Program-made: the position numbers and the translations under genes
Shown: positions 45,299 to 57,589 of the stretch, piece by piece
Numbering within the stretch: position 1 is the first letter of the stretch
How the letters are laid out: the number at the start of each line of letters is the position of its first letter
Assembly (NCBI RefSeq): GCF_963966145.1
Contig: NC_091046.1
Coordinates: forward strand, 46,748,001 to 46,812,000
Source: Tenebrio molitor
Lineage: Eukaryota > Arthropoda > Insecta > Coleoptera > Tenebrionidae
Reading direction: 5' to 3'
Length of the DNA stretch: 64,000 bases
Notes under the pieces: generated by a model
Told to the model about the DNA's origin: nothing
Database searches by the model: none
What the model saw: the letters and a program-made list of their open reading frames with translations, nothing else

Positions 45299-46180
45299 CG
45301 TCGAGTAGGATTTTTGTAGATCTCAGGTCCTTCTAGTGCCATAAGTTTTGTAAAAGACCTATTGTTTCCATAGATTTTCTTATTAAAACAGAATCTTGTT
45401 TCACTCGTCTTGGAAAGTTTCCTCGGTGATCTAACGTTTTAGTGTTTCACTCGACACAACAAATTATATTTTAAACGTGATTTACCCAGTTTGCGCAATA
45501 ACACAATAATAATAAATGTAAATTGTGACCGGCCCATAAAAATTTATGTGGAGCGATAAAGCGAGGTTCTCGGTGGGGTTTTCAACAATAGGCAATTCTG
45601 CTGTATTTGTCCTCCCAAAAGACGGAAAACAACAAGGCTTGCCCCAGTTAGGGCAACCTTACAACACTCCACGCACCGGATAATTAAAATCAATCAACCT
45701 GCTCCGCACCGACCGCACAAATCAGGTGGTTTTACTCGGCTTCGAGGGATTTCACCGTCGGATGCAGCAGAGGTCAAGGCACCGTTATGCAAAACGACGA
45801 AGGTAAAAGTGCGATCTTGACTGTCTTCGCATACTTATCGCGACGACCTCAATAGTTCAACTGGCATTTCATGCGCCAATTGCGCAACAAAAATCGCCAA
45901 ATGGGACCGAAAATTTCAAAATCCCTCCAGTTACGTCAATCAATCGGTTCGACACGGCCGATTTCGATTTTGCAAAACCTTTCTTCCGCCAGCCTTGCGA
46001 TCAATCTGTTTTTTTCGCGCTCGCCTAATGCATTTCCTTTCACGGTGTCTGGGGGCGTGACGTCACAAAAATGACATTTCGAATCTGTCGCAAAATCAAC
46101 AACACGCCCCTCCTGCCGACGGTCACGTAGGCTGTTGTTCTTTTGCGCGGGGGAAAGTACCGAAAATTCGTTTGCAGTTC
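45299..46180. other. Intergenic DNA after the repeat-protein gene
   Basis: Holds the 3' UTR of the upstream gene (candidate ATTAAA near 45380). No other gene was recognised. Confidence 0.5.
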
Positions 46181-46185
46181 AATAA

Positions 46186-46650
46186 TCTCAGCAGAAATGG
46201 AAATATTAACAAATAAAACCCTGAGGGACAGAGCAAGGAGTGAAGATATTAGAAGTAAGAGGAAGAAAAAAGAGTGGAACAACCATATACAACGTGATCA
46301 AGAATGATTGAATCTGTTGGTAACAATGAAAATTTGAATGATTTTGGTACCACTGTAATTGAAACACATTTCCGGTTGTCAGCTTTGGCAGAGTTGACAG
46401 GCGAATTTGACGTTTACCATCAACATACCCGACATAACCTAATTTTTTTTTAATGTCGTGTCAAGTTAAAACATCCTGTCAGTGCCAATTACGAAACAGA
46501 AAAACACCAATATTTTTCAATTGTTTCATTGCCAACAGACTCAGTCATTGTTGATCACGCTGTAGAAAGAATGACAGACAACAGAGTGGTTAAAATGGCA
46601 CCTAGCAGATCAACAGAAAGACCATGAGAGGTGAAGAATCGAAGATGGAA
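46186..46650 (+). mobile_element. LINE tail fragment split by a later insertion
   Basis: 46190-46305 translates to EILTNKTLRDRARSEDIRSK followed by KKKEWNNHIQR. That resembles the region after the reverse transcriptase of many insect LINEs. The reading resumes after 46565 as RMTDNRVVKMAPSRSTERP, the usual continuation (WNxHVxRMxxxRLVK..). The interrupting piece, about 46311-46565, is flanked by AAGAATGA on both sides. It shares sequence with 54.3-54.53 kb. Confidence 0.6.
46311..46565. repeat. Dispersed repeat inserted in the LINE fragment
   Basis: Shares AATGTCGTGTCAAGTTAAAA, CATTGCCAACAGACTCAGTC and ATTGTTGAT.ACGCTGTA, in the same order, with 54.42-54.53 kb. The matching AAGAATGA octamers on both sides look like a target-site duplication. 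Confidence 0.65.
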
Positions 46651-47399
46651 CAGGCAACTTGCGTACTAACAAGAAGGAAGAAGAAGAATAAGAAGCATCC
46701 GTCCTTCTACAAAAAAGAGGTGGTGTGGACAACTAAATAAGAAGTCAAGAATTCAAAAACGAAGGAGAAGAAGGATCAGTCAAAGCGTGAATGAATAAAC
46801 TGTGCCAATCCGTGGGGCGATTCCGCTTCCAGCAGAACTGGATCAAATCGATTATCGCCGGCACTTGTTGTTTTCGATTCCACCAATTATGTCGTTTGAA
46901 ATGTTTCCCTTCGAACCGTGTCGACAATAACAACACGGCTTGTCTTCGGAAACGTTTACAAATTACTACGGGAGAAAGCTGCAAGTGCAATCATGTGGCG
47001 CAATGTCCGAATTTTCCTCAATTCAGCTTCCGCTTCTTCAGCAGTCTCTGGGACCCGGGGAACGTTCCCTTGGACAGTTCTCGTGAATGTCAATTTTTTG
47101 GGGAACTCACGAGATGTAATTAATGCGATTCTATCAATAGTCGGGAAATATTTACCGCGCAAATTCCCGCTTGCTGCATTCTCGGAAAATCCATGATCCA
47201 CGAGAATCCTTACACTCCATCGGTCTAAATATATCCCGAATCGGGCCGGTCCCGGCCGGCACCCTTGGGGCACTCCGCCCAAGAGGCCTAATTGATAATC
47301 GAGTGCAGCCATAGATTGGTGGAATGCCCGAAAATACAGGAGTGACGCACCGGAACAATCAAATTAAAACGAGGGGATGGGTGTCGCCCCACGCCTCAT

Positions 47400-47556
47400 C
47401 ATCTCCTGCTGTACCGGATTCCTGCTAGTGCATGGCGGGAGAGCGATCTGCACGCATAAAGCTTTCGAACGTCGGCCGGCAGGAATTTGTGTTGATTGAC
47501 GAAACGATGTGATTAGATCGATCGGTGTGCTTTTTGCGACTTTTGTTCGGATCCAG
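47400..47556 (+). promoter_or_regulatory. Possible non-coding first exon (5' UTR) of the transporter gene
   Basis: A relatively GC-rich stretch ends in a strong donor, GGATCCAG|GTAAGTCATC, at 47556/47557. The transporter start codon at 54853 follows an acceptor directly (CTTGTTTGCAG|AATG), so an upstream non-coding exon is required. This is the best donor I noticed in the 7 kb upstream. The link is inference. Confidence 0.3.
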
Positions 47557-50500
47557 GTAAGTCATCCTCTAATACTCCCCTGGGCTTTTGTTTATTATCC
47601 CGTCTTATCGATACCACATAATTCTGTCTAATCGATTTTTATTGTTTTTATTGCGCAAAACTAAAACAATACCCGCTCTTATCAATTCCTGGAGAAATTC
47701 CTGCGGTGATTCCACGAGTAATTTGCGCTTTTTTCCCATTTTCCCCAAACGTTCAGTCGCAGAAATGCACTACTAACAAAGACAACACTTCTTTTTTGCT
47801 CAAGTGAGTACCCAGCGATTTTTTTAAACAAACAGACGTGTCGATGCGTTCACTGTTTGTTATAAATATTTGCCAATCGTAACCGTATTGTTATCACTGC
47901 TTTACGCTCCAATGATAACTAAGCAAGTTTAATGCTTAATTGCTTTTATTTTCCCAAGCTAATTACTTTATGATCGAAAACGTCGCGTCTTCTTCGACTC
48001 GCCATTCAAAGTGGTGACCCCTGAAGAACGGTGCTTTATGAAACCATCTGCAGAGTGTTGCCGCAAGAACTACACAAACTTGCCGCGCTTGTTGAATTAC
48101 AACAGGTATTAACAGAGACCTTTTCCATTTGTTTTTAGAATAAAAGTTGTTTTATGTCGCGGAGAAAAATATTCAATCGAGCGTATTCGACCACAACCCA
48201 GCTTTCTCACAACCCAAGAGACAACGTCAGGTTAACTACCTAACATTTATTAATTTTTGTTTGTGTCATTGACCCAAGATACTAACTAAATCATTTTTTA
48301 ACAACTAAATCTGACGCAACATTGCAAATTGCGATCTGAATCTGATATGATTTGACAATGAGAAAATACAATTTTTTTTGGTCTTTCGGTACCCCCTCGA
48401 GTGCCTCCTTTCAACAGACAACCTGTTCTTGTCCCGATCTCGTTTTTTTGTACGATTTTAATTTAATTTCATGCTGGTGCTTCTGTCTGGTCCGTCTCTC
48501 GACTCAAAATGTGAATTAAGCTCCACTCGACCGTGACACTCAATAATAATTCCTCGATAATTAGTATCCACAAAAGTTTTACACAAACACTTGATCTTCC
48601 GAGAACTGACTCAGATTTTTATTATATGTTTTTTACGAATTTTTGCCAATGATTTTTACGACGTCCCAGAGATTTATTTGAGAATCGCCAAATCTTCGAT
48701 CCGAAGCGAGCCGAACCGGTACGTTCCAACCCCGACAACTGTCACCGCAATTTGACATTTAACAAATTTGCATTCTCCGGACAACATTTTACAAACTGAA
48801 CACTAATTCGTTGCCGAATTGTTCAACTAATCAACGGACGACTCAACGCAGATTGAGCAAATGTCAATCTGTGTTGTTTAACCGTACCAAAAAAAAAACA
48901 ACCAAGATCGGCCATTCTCGTCTCTAAATTTAAAATTAATCAGCCGGTAACTGACCATAGATAACCTAAATATAATACAAAGTATTTATCAGGTTTTCTA
49001 TGGTATTTGACGTTTTCTAGAAAATAAGCAAACCTACGGTTTTTCTTTGCTGTTAAGTGTGCAGTACGTGGACATGGCTGTTGCAAAATGCAATCAATTG
49101 TTACTAAACTGCGAGGTGACAATTATTATTCCATTAAAGTATCAAATGAGTAATTACAATTACAAGTGCAATAATAATTATTATATAACGTGTTTCTATT
49201 GTTTGCATTTCATAAGCGAATATATTATGCTAATTGAGGTAATCAGTAACACTAATAAAATATCAAGGTACTTGATAATTAAAACGACATTATACACTCT
49301 CTGGGTGCAGATCTAGCGAATAAATTTTACAAGTGGAATTCAGAAAACTCCAAAAAGATCAGATCTAGCTTGTGTTGCATCGAGGAATAATTTTGCAGGA
49401 ATTTGGAAAAAACCTGAGCTTATCTAGCTTTTTGATACGGTTTAAACCTGTCATAACCGCATCCAAAGGTTGCAATTTATGTCGTCGTAAAATAGAAAAT
49501 TACATAAAGATTAATTAACTTTTAATTTATTGCTTCCTAATTCTGACAGATATCGGTCTAGTCTAAAAAATCAATTATTCTGATAAAACCCATTGTCATA
49601 AAAGATATCGATATTGACTGGTCAAAAGACAGCAAAACTTGTCTGATTCGTTACGCAACAAGTTCAACAAAGTTGTCAAAATATTTATTTAAGGACAATC
49701 AAAGATTTTCGTGATTCCCAACCATAACCCCCTCGGCAATATTGTCACAAGAAATTAGAATTCTCTTGCGACTCGATCAGTTGGTTGGTACAGCTGATCC
49801 GACTCGACTTTTCCATTGGAAAAACTGCGTTCTTGCAAGTCGACGTGAATCACCAACTGCGTATGTAGTATTTACACAATTCGCCACAAAATTATACCGC
49901 ATTTCACCTTGTCGACCCAGCTTCGTGCACACGATCACGACCATAAAAAGAAAAAGGACAAGAAAAATCACCGGATCGATCCTGTTCGTTCTGCTCATGT
50001 GGCCAGAAAATTTGTCGACCAGTGTAGTGCATATCCTCCGTTTACATTCATAAAGCAATTAACGTCGGCCATAATCAGAATGGCATTGGCAATGAAAACG
50101 TAGCCAATATGAAAGTGGAAAGGAATTTTCAATGTCAAAAATTATGTTTGCGACAATTATGTGAAAAGGAAAAAAAATGTGACGAGTGTAGCTGCGTTGC
50201 GGCTGCTGCAGCGGAAAAATCACAGGGGCTTCTACGTTTCAGTCTATTTTTAAATTTGATTTTTTTATAATGCCAAAGTCGTCAACATCTCGATTAACAT
50301 AACAACAATTTTTGAGGAGCGGAGACGACGACTGCAAGACTAGTTATTTACAATTTCTATTTTTACACTTTCTTTCAATTTTTGTTCCAATTGTTTCACC
50401 TGACAAACAGTATTGACCTGTGTCAAGATCATTAATCCCACATCGATAAGCGAGGTACTTGAGCCCCAAGATGCAGGTCAGTTTGTCGACCGAGTTTAAA

Positions 50501-51600
50501 AAAAATTCAAACGACCGCACTGTTTATTATCCTGTTTGAGCGATAATGACTCCTTCGCACAACCGTAAAATTTTTAATTCGGGACGAAACGTTGCACCAA
50601 TAAAAATAGGTCGATCCTGATTTTTTCCTTGAGCAGATAACGATACGATAAAATTTTTGACATCAAGAATGTTTCAAACCGATCAAAAACAAAAGCACCG
50701 TGTCAAGGTACTACGTTTGTGTCGCTCATCCAGTGAGTACCTTCCCATCATAGTTGAAATTCTTCTAGTGCGCCAGCAGTTATCGTTGGAATATTTCGCT
50801 GACGCAGACCACCAAGTACGTACAAACCAAAAGCAATTATTTTTGATAGTTTCGTTTGTACCGCGCTCATTAAACTGTTGAACCAAAAATGTAGGCGTTG
50901 TCGAGAGATTTCCAAAAATCATATCACATAAAAATGTGAATTCTGCCACCAGTGCAGTACCGAGAATAAAGAAGGTATGATTTTCCTGCTGATTTTATTT
51001 CTTTTGTTGTTGGGGAAATTTTACTTTATTTTAATTTTCTTTAATATAATCGGTAAGGTAGCGATGTGCATGTTCAAGGTTTTGTGTGGGCGTTTTACAA
51101 AAAAAAAAAATACAGCAGGTCATGACTCAGCTAGATAAAGACTTTTGTGTAAAACCGCTTGTTATGCTAATTATACGGTTATGATAATGTCCCCCATTAA
51201 ATTTTTTTTTGTTCATTTTTGGCGGGAAAATAAAAATTTACGAAAGGCTGCTTGTTTACTTTGGACCGGTAAAACCACTTATAATAATACTGATAATAAC
51301 ACTAATAGCAATCGGAATGTGTGTAATTGTAAAAGTGGATAAATATTATGGAGATGTTATAAATAATACACTCAACTTAACCTTCTATGGAGGAAAAATA
51401 ACAATATTAATAATAATAAATAATAATATGTCAAAAGTTGAAAATGGAAAGCAAGGATAAGCTTAAGGATAACGTAAAACTTTGACGGCGAAAGTTTGTC
51501 TAAAAATAGAAAAAACAAACAAGACAGAATGCAAAAAAGTGAACAATTCAAGTAAAACAATTGTTTGCTCCTTTGTATTTATTACTACATATGCATATCC

Positions 51601-51645
51601 AGTAATGGTGTTCATTACTCACCGTCGTGAGTAACAACTCATTAC
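51601..51645. repeat. Small foldback
   Basis: GTAATGGTGTTCATTACTCA and TGAGTAACAACTCATTAC face each other around CCGTCG, with mismatches. It resembles the CACGAGT-type foldbacks elsewhere in the window. Confidence 0.45.
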
Positions 51646-53013
51646 CCCACGGGTTGTGACCAATCATAAAATTGCAAAATACAGCGCAATATTCGCCTGT
51701 CACAACAGTTTCTTTAAAATGTCAAAATTCTGTACCTTCCTTGTTTGAATTCTGATTGTGAAAGTGATGACATTTGTAGGTCGTAGACAAAGTACCGTAT
51801 TCAACTCGCGTGTAACGGCTATTACTCGAGGAGTGCAATGATCACTACACGCTGATTGCATAATGTACTATTATCTCGTTTGATGCCGAATTGTTCTTAA
51901 AACGAATTTATTTCACTTCTGTTGTGCATCGTTTTGAACGTGGACAATTTCAAATTAAAAATAAATCCAGCTGGAAACAGTGGCGATTTTCAATTTCATA
52001 TTTCAACAGGATGATGCGCGCTCTCGCGTTGCGATAAGAGGCCTCTCACCCTGGCAATTTCAAGTGAACATGTCTGGTAGAATCGATCTGTAATTTGTCG
52101 GAGTCAAGGGTTTCGGACGTGGAAAAAAGTCAGCCGACGAGCTTTTTCCACTGTCTCGTTGTTAAATCCGAATCCAACATAAAATCGCTGGCTTCCAGGT
52201 TTCCACAAATTGGTATTTAATCAATGAATCGACGTCACGAAACAGCTAAACCCATACATCATCGGCAATAATAGTTATTAGAAAAACATGATAAAGTCGG
52301 CGGATAACAGCTAATAAATGTGACATAGAGTCCTCCACATAATTCTTACGATAAGGTGCTTATTTATGGAAACAATATTCGCAGCCGATTAAGCTTTCGC
52401 GCTGATTAAGTCCTCGACGTACTGAAAGGTGTGTGTTCATCAAGAGATAATCGTCGATGACTGTACGCTGTTGCGAGCTTTGTGCAAGAGCACACTCCTC
52501 TCGATTTTGTGAATGACAGCTACATAATGTATCGCTTTAATCACAGAAATATTATTGTTTGCAAATGCGATAAAACGAGTTATTGATGTATAATCGCGAT
52601 CCTGTACACGAGAGCGAGGATAAGCCAACAGTCATGTTTGCTCCAAATTATCTGGAAACAACGTTAATAAACAAAAATATAGACAAAAATACATCGCCGA
52701 AGAACAACTCCGCGTAATGCTTCCATTTCAAAACAGGCATTTTATTAATTGATAAAACACTCAAGCTGTATCAATTATCTGATCGTAATTTGAAAACAAA
52801 TTTTCCTTCGAATCGACCTTTCAATGGAATAATATATTATGATAAGAAGCATTTTGGATCTAGGAGGAGCAAGTGCTACAAAATGTCTCATAACCGAGAT
52901 ATCATGAACAATTTTTTCTACTTTGCACCTTTTAAGACATTTTTAGGTGACAGTTAACAATTGTCAAACTTGGGGAATTTTGTCGTGGTTGGCAACAAAT
53001 GTCGTATTGTTTG

Positions 53014-53404
53014 GAACACGACCTGCTGTATAATAACCGGCCTGTTCATTTCATTAAAAAAGCATTGCGAAAATGTTTCCGAGAAAGAGCCAATTTTCGC
53101 CGATGAGGGCGTCACAGTACGGGCGCTTCTGAAGAATAAAAATGCGGAAAATAGGTTTAGACCAAAATTTTAGAGTTAAGATTGAACACAGTAAGTTCAT
53201 ATTTTTTTCTAAAACAATACTGAATACAATTGTATTTTTGTGTGTTCGATTTTAAATTCGAATGTCATTTGAACGAGAAAAACTCTCGGTGACAAAAACT
53301 TAAGATGAATAATATCCCCAAAAGCGCCCGTACACTAGCGCTCTGCGGGGATCACTCAAATTACACTTTTGAACAGGCCGGTTATAATACAGCAGGTCGT
53401 GGTT
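53014..53404. mobile_element. Foldback element with long inverted ends
   Basis: The left end holds CACGACCTGCTGTATAATAA and CCGGCCTGTTCA. The right end holds TGAACAGGCCGG and TTATAATACAGCAGGTCGTG, its reverse complement. A second inner pair (GTACGGGCGCTTCTG with AAGCGCCCGTAC) extends the arms. There is no coding capacity. Confidence 0.75.
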
Positions 53405-53789
53405 TGGAAGATCCAAATTTCAATTGTTATTAACAAATTAAAAACGAGCAAACACAATTGTGTATTGCCCCCCAGAAATACGAAACAACTATTTTTTTAC
53501 GACCTGTTGGTTTAGGTTTACAATAATAAAATTTTACTAAATTTTGGGAATTTAATGATATGTGTTGGTCACACCTGCCAGCGCCTGTCGTTTTTAATGT
53601 CCTTGAAAGTACGCAAACTCGCATTTAAAATTTAAACGTGTTATTAAAAATGCTTCGCAAAGTTTATTTATTAAACTTTCAAATTAGTTGTTATTAATTT
53701 GTTATTAACTTATTGACATGCTGCGCTACTAATATCTCTACATAACTTCAATTTTTATATTATGACATTTTTCACCCAGGTCAAAAGTG

Positions 53790-54016
53790 TACGGTTGGCT
53801 TCAAAAAAAACGGGAACTGTCAGAAAAAGTTCTGTCAGATTTTATTAAATTTTTATATTTTGAAACGGCCTTTTCTAATTTAGGTTAAAAAATTGCACTT
53901 ATGTGTCAGAAATATTACTGTCAAACAGACACAAATTGACATAAATTGACAAATTAAATTTCCAGTTCACATTAGGTCAAATTTCATTTCCCGTTTTTTT
54001 TTTGAAGCCAACTGTA
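53790..54016. mobile_element. Tc1/mariner-like MITE, copy 2
   Basis: The ends TACGGTTGGCTTCAAAAAAA and the reverse complement of TTTTTTGAAGCCAACTGTA match those of 39151-39324 and continue into CGGGAA. It is 227 bp with TA at both ends and a different, longer middle. Confidence 0.85.
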
Positions 54017-54299
54017 CAATGTTGCCGGCTCTATTTTGGGTGTAAATTGCGGTGTTGGTGATTCTTTGATAAAAAAATAGATTGTATTATTCCGGACACG
54101 GAATCTTGGCCACGACTGACATTTAACTAACAAATATGTGTGAACTGCCCTTTATTGAATATAACCCAACTTTTGATTCGAGAATGCCATTTCCCTGCTT
54201 TTTTGATGTCATAAGAAAAACTTCAAAGTGATTTTTGATAATTGTCATTTATTAATGACACTAATGATTGGTTCATACATTTTTTTTAGAAATGTCAAA

Positions 54300-54530
54300 A
54301 AATGTTGACCTTCGGAAAGTACGGCGTGATCAAGAAGATCAATCTCTTAACAATGAAATTTACCATCAAAGGTTCATTTTTGTGATAGCATGAACATAAC
54401 CTATATAACCAAAAATGTTTTTAATGTCGTGTCAAGTTAAAACATCCGGTGCCAATAACGAGATAAAAAAACAGGAATATTTTTCATTGCCAACAGACTC
54501 AGTCATTGTTGATTACGCTGTATATTGTTT
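54300..54530. repeat. Dispersed repeat, second copy
   Basis: Shares ordered blocks with 46.31-46.57 kb, including AATGTCGTGTCAAGTTAAAA and TTGCCAACAGACTCAGTCAT. Confidence 0.65.
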
Positions 54531-54852
54531 TGACGTTATGTTGACATTTCATTTTCGTCATGTCAAGATCGGGAAATTGGGAATGCCAACCTTGAAAAAG
54601 TAAACTGTACCGAATCACATTTTCGGGCGAGAGGATTGCAACTGTTTTTACCAATGTTGACATCATCGGATCGCGATTGTTGTTTTAGAGAAATGACAGA
54701 CCACCAGAGATCCGTCCGAGATACCTATTCTATTATATCAAATAGAATTGACACAATTTTATCGGGAACGATAAAACTAGAGTAGACGATAATGGAAGAT
54801 AATTGCTTTGTGACTCTGCAGTTGTCAGTACTTAATTTGTCTTGTTTGCAGA

Positions 54853-56371
54853 ATGACCGAGAAAACGGGTGTCAGCACCAACAACCTCGTCGAAGAGGTC
54901 AACTACGGCGAGGGCAAGAAACTCCCCCAGTACGTGGCCGCCCTGTCAGGTAACCAGTCGAAACGCCACCACCCACCCTTCTAACTGTCCACTTTCAGTA
55001 TGCATGGGCTCGGTGGCGGCAGGCACCGTCTTGGGATGGACCGGCAACATCACCAGCGCGGACCTCGCCAGCGGTGCCCTGAACGACATCTACGTCGACC
55101 CCGACGGTGACTACGGCTGGATCGGGTCGTTCATGACCCTCGGAGCCATGTTAATGTGCTTCCCCATCGGCTTCATCTGCGACTTGATAGGTCGCAAGTT
55201 AGCCATGCTCCTCACCATCATCCCCTTCACTGTCGGCTGGCTGCTCATCATCTTCGCCAACTCGACCGGCATGATCTTCGCCGGAAGGTTCATAACGGGG
55301 CTCGCCGGCGGCTCCTTCTGCGTCTCCGCCCCCTTGTACACCAGCGAGATCGCCCAGAAGGAGATCAGAGGGGCTCTGGGCAGCTACTTCCAGCTGCTCC
55401 TCACCGTCGGCATCCTATTCGCGTACTTGCTGGGCGCCTTCATCAAGCCCCAGATCGTGGCGGTGATCTGCGCCATCGTCCCGCTCGTCTTCGGCGTGGT
55501 CTTCTTCTTCCAACCCGAGACGCCGGTCTACAGTTTGAAGAAAGGCAACGAGGACGCGGCGGTCAAAGCGCTGAGGAAGCTGAGAGGCGACAACTACAAC
55601 GTCGACGCGGAAATCGCGGACATCAAGGCGTCCCTCGAGCAAGAGAAGAAAGACAGAATTTCGTTCAGGGAGTCGTTCAAGAAACGGGCGACGAAGAAGT
55701 CCCTCGTCATCTGCTTCGGGCTCATGTTCTTCCAGCAGTTGGGCGGCATCAACGCCGTCATCTTCTACGTGGGGACCATCTTCCAAGGCGCCAATTCGGG
55801 TCTGGAGCCCTCCAACGTCACCATCTTGGTGGGGGTGATGCAAGTGGTTGCTACTTTCGTTGCCTCCCTCGTTATCGACAAGTTCGGCCGCAAGATCCTC
55901 CTCCTCATCTCCGATTTGGTCATGGCCATCGCCGGAATCCTTCTCGCCGTCTACTTCACTCTCACGGACCGGGACCTCATCTCGGAGGAAGAGAAGAGCA
56001 ACATCGGATTCCTCCCGATCTTGGCAGTTTGCATCTTCATCATCGTCTTCTCGCTCGGTTTCGGACCCATCCCGTGGATGATCTCCTCCGAACTGTTCCC
56101 ACCGGAGATCAAGAGCAACGCCAGCTCGGCGGCGGGGACCTTCAACTGGTTCCTCGCCTTCTTGGTTACGAAGTTCTACGGCGACTTGACCAACGCCATC
56201 ATGACAGACACCACGTTCTACATTTTCGCGGGCATATCGCTCGTCGGAACCGTCTTCATTTTCTTTTTGGTGCCCGAGACCAAGGGCAAGACTCTCGACG
56301 AGATCCAGAGGGAACTCAACGGGGAGAAGACGGTGGGACAGGGAATCGACAATCAAGGCTTCAGCAGTTAG
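54853..56371 (+). CDS. Facilitated trehalose transporter Tret1-like (MFS sugar transporter)
   Basis: Two coding exons, 54853-54949 and 54999-56371, encode 489 aa; phase 1 matches. The start codon follows a splice acceptor, so the 5' UTR is split. The protein has the sugar-porter plan of twelve membrane spans. Family signatures are visible: LIGRKLAML in loop 2-3, RFITGLAGG, ETPVYSLKKG after span 6, QQLGGINAVIFY in span 7, FGRKILLL in loop 8-9, GPIPWMISSELFP in span 10 and PETKGKTLDEIQ after span 12. This fits insect Tret1-type and other SLC2A-like carriers, which move trehalose or hexoses across the plasma membrane without ion coupling. Substrate cannot be read from sequence. AATAAA lies at 56637-56642. 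The last span and 3' UTR were copied just downstream as a pseudogene. Confidence 0.94.
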
Positions 56372-56804
56372 TCGTAGCCGTAGTTTTATTTATGAAATAC
56401 TTAGACTCAACGTTCGTACAGAATTATTGCCAACACACGAGTATTTTATACAATATGGACTTCAAGTGCCTAATAATTGTAGATTAATTCGTTGATATTC
56501 TTGATTCGTAGTTATGCCAAATTTCAATTTGAACCACATCTTCAGTCGTATCGTACATTTCTAGTCAAGTCCTGTTTTAAATTAACATAAGCAATAATTA
56601 TTGTACTGTGCAAATTTTATATTTTAAGAATACTGAAATAAACATATTTATATTAGAATCATCTTTTCTCATCCTCCTCTCTTATCTCCTCATCTGATAA
56701 CTGATATTTTCAAGAGGTGCACAGCTGCACCCAGCTTGCTGTCACACTTGCGTCATTGGTACAAAAGAATTTGACAGTAATGACAGTAATTTGACAGTTG
56801 CGAT

Positions 56805-57218
56805 CAATATTTTCCCAACCACATTGTTGGTCTGGACCATTTTCGTTTTCTTTTTGATTGTCTAGATAGACCAAGGACAAGCCTCTGGAGAAGATCCAGA
56901 GGGACCTCAAGAGAAGGACCAAGAACAAACAATCATAATATGCTCATCGCCGTAGTTCCATTTATCAAAGACTTAGATACTGCATTGGTACACTCAGTTG
57001 CCGTATTATTGGCACCACGTACATAAGTATTTTCTATAATCTGGTCTTTAAGTGCCTAGTTGTAGATTAATTCGTTGATATTCTTGTTTTTTGTTGTTCA
57101 CAAATTTCAATTTGAACTACACCTTTAATCGCATCGTACGTTTCTGTTCAAGTTCCGTTATCAAATTAAAATGATCAATAATGATTTTGCCGTACAAGTT
57201 CTATTTTTCCAAAATAGC
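56805..57218 (+). pseudogene. Pseudogene fragment of the sugar transporter 3' end
   Basis: Matches the end of the transporter gene, about 56225-56625: last membrane span (TTTTCGTTTTCTTTTTGATT against TTTTCTTTTTGG), the PETKGK/EIQR region (ACCAAGGACAAG, GAGAAGATCCAGAGGGA), and much of the 3' UTR (TAGATTAATTCGTTGATATT, AAATTTCAATTTGAAC). A TAG and a frameshift lie before the TKDKPLEKIQRDLK part. The rest of the gene is absent. Only a 3' end was duplicated or survives. Confidence 0.88.
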
Positions 57219-57243
57219 CATATTGTAGTGGTGAATATGGAAG

Positions 57244-57535
57244 ATGAAACGGAAGAGTACGTCTGGACCCGTGGCAAAACCATGGAGGAATATTTTGCCG
57301 ATTTTCGTGGCTACGTTCAGTCTACGAAATAGCTTAAGACAATGGAAAAACTGTCTCCGTCAGAAGATCTTCTCGAAGACGTGCTCTCCTTCCGACTCTC
57401 TGTCAAATTTCGTACAAGTTTCTTGTCTTTCATGAACGGTCCTTTGAAAGGTCTTCCATATGAGAAGGAGCACGTCCTGGTTGGTATTCCAGAAGATGTG
57501 GATTGACTGCTAGGAGTCCTCTATGGTGTGAGTGT
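57244..57535 (+). pseudogene. Pseudogene fragment of the secreted-protein gene at 60.9 kb
   Basis: Aligns with about 61355-61690 of the intact gene, in order: TCTGGACCCG...CAAAACCAT, GCCGATTTTCG.., ..GTCTACGAA, GTCAAATTTCGTACAAGTTT, TTCTTGTCTTTCATGAACGG, CCTTTGAAAGGTCTTCC and GGTATTCCAGAAGATGTG. Stops interrupt the frame (AAATAGCTT and GATTGACTG). It follows the transporter pseudogene directly in the same orientation. Confidence 0.85.
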
Positions 57536-57589
57536 TGTGGATTCCTAGTCTGGCAGCGACAGTGAGTAGACGTGTCCAGTAAAAAAAAA

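Larger units (their letters stand above)
47557..54852. other. Gene-free region, perhaps transporter intron 1
   Basis: Over 7 kb of AT-rich DNA without a supported gene. It holds a foldback at 53.0-53.4 kb, a MITE at 53.79-54.02 kb, a dispersed repeat at 54.3-54.53 kb and small hairpins near 51.6 and 51.8 kb. Confidence 0.5.

Noticed and set aside
44419..45342. 307-residue minus-strand frame
   Set aside because: Antisense of the last exons of the repeat-protein gene, whose sense frame continues the module pattern.
46956..47312. 118-residue minus-strand frame
   Set aside because: No homology pattern, no phase-compatible neighbours, and overlap with equally long frames on the other strand.
55415..56356. 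313-residue open frame on the minus strand
   Set aside because: It lies wholly opposite the transporter exon. Codon bias of the real gene keeps the antisense frame open, and the translation is unusually Asp/Glu/Arg-rich with no family match.
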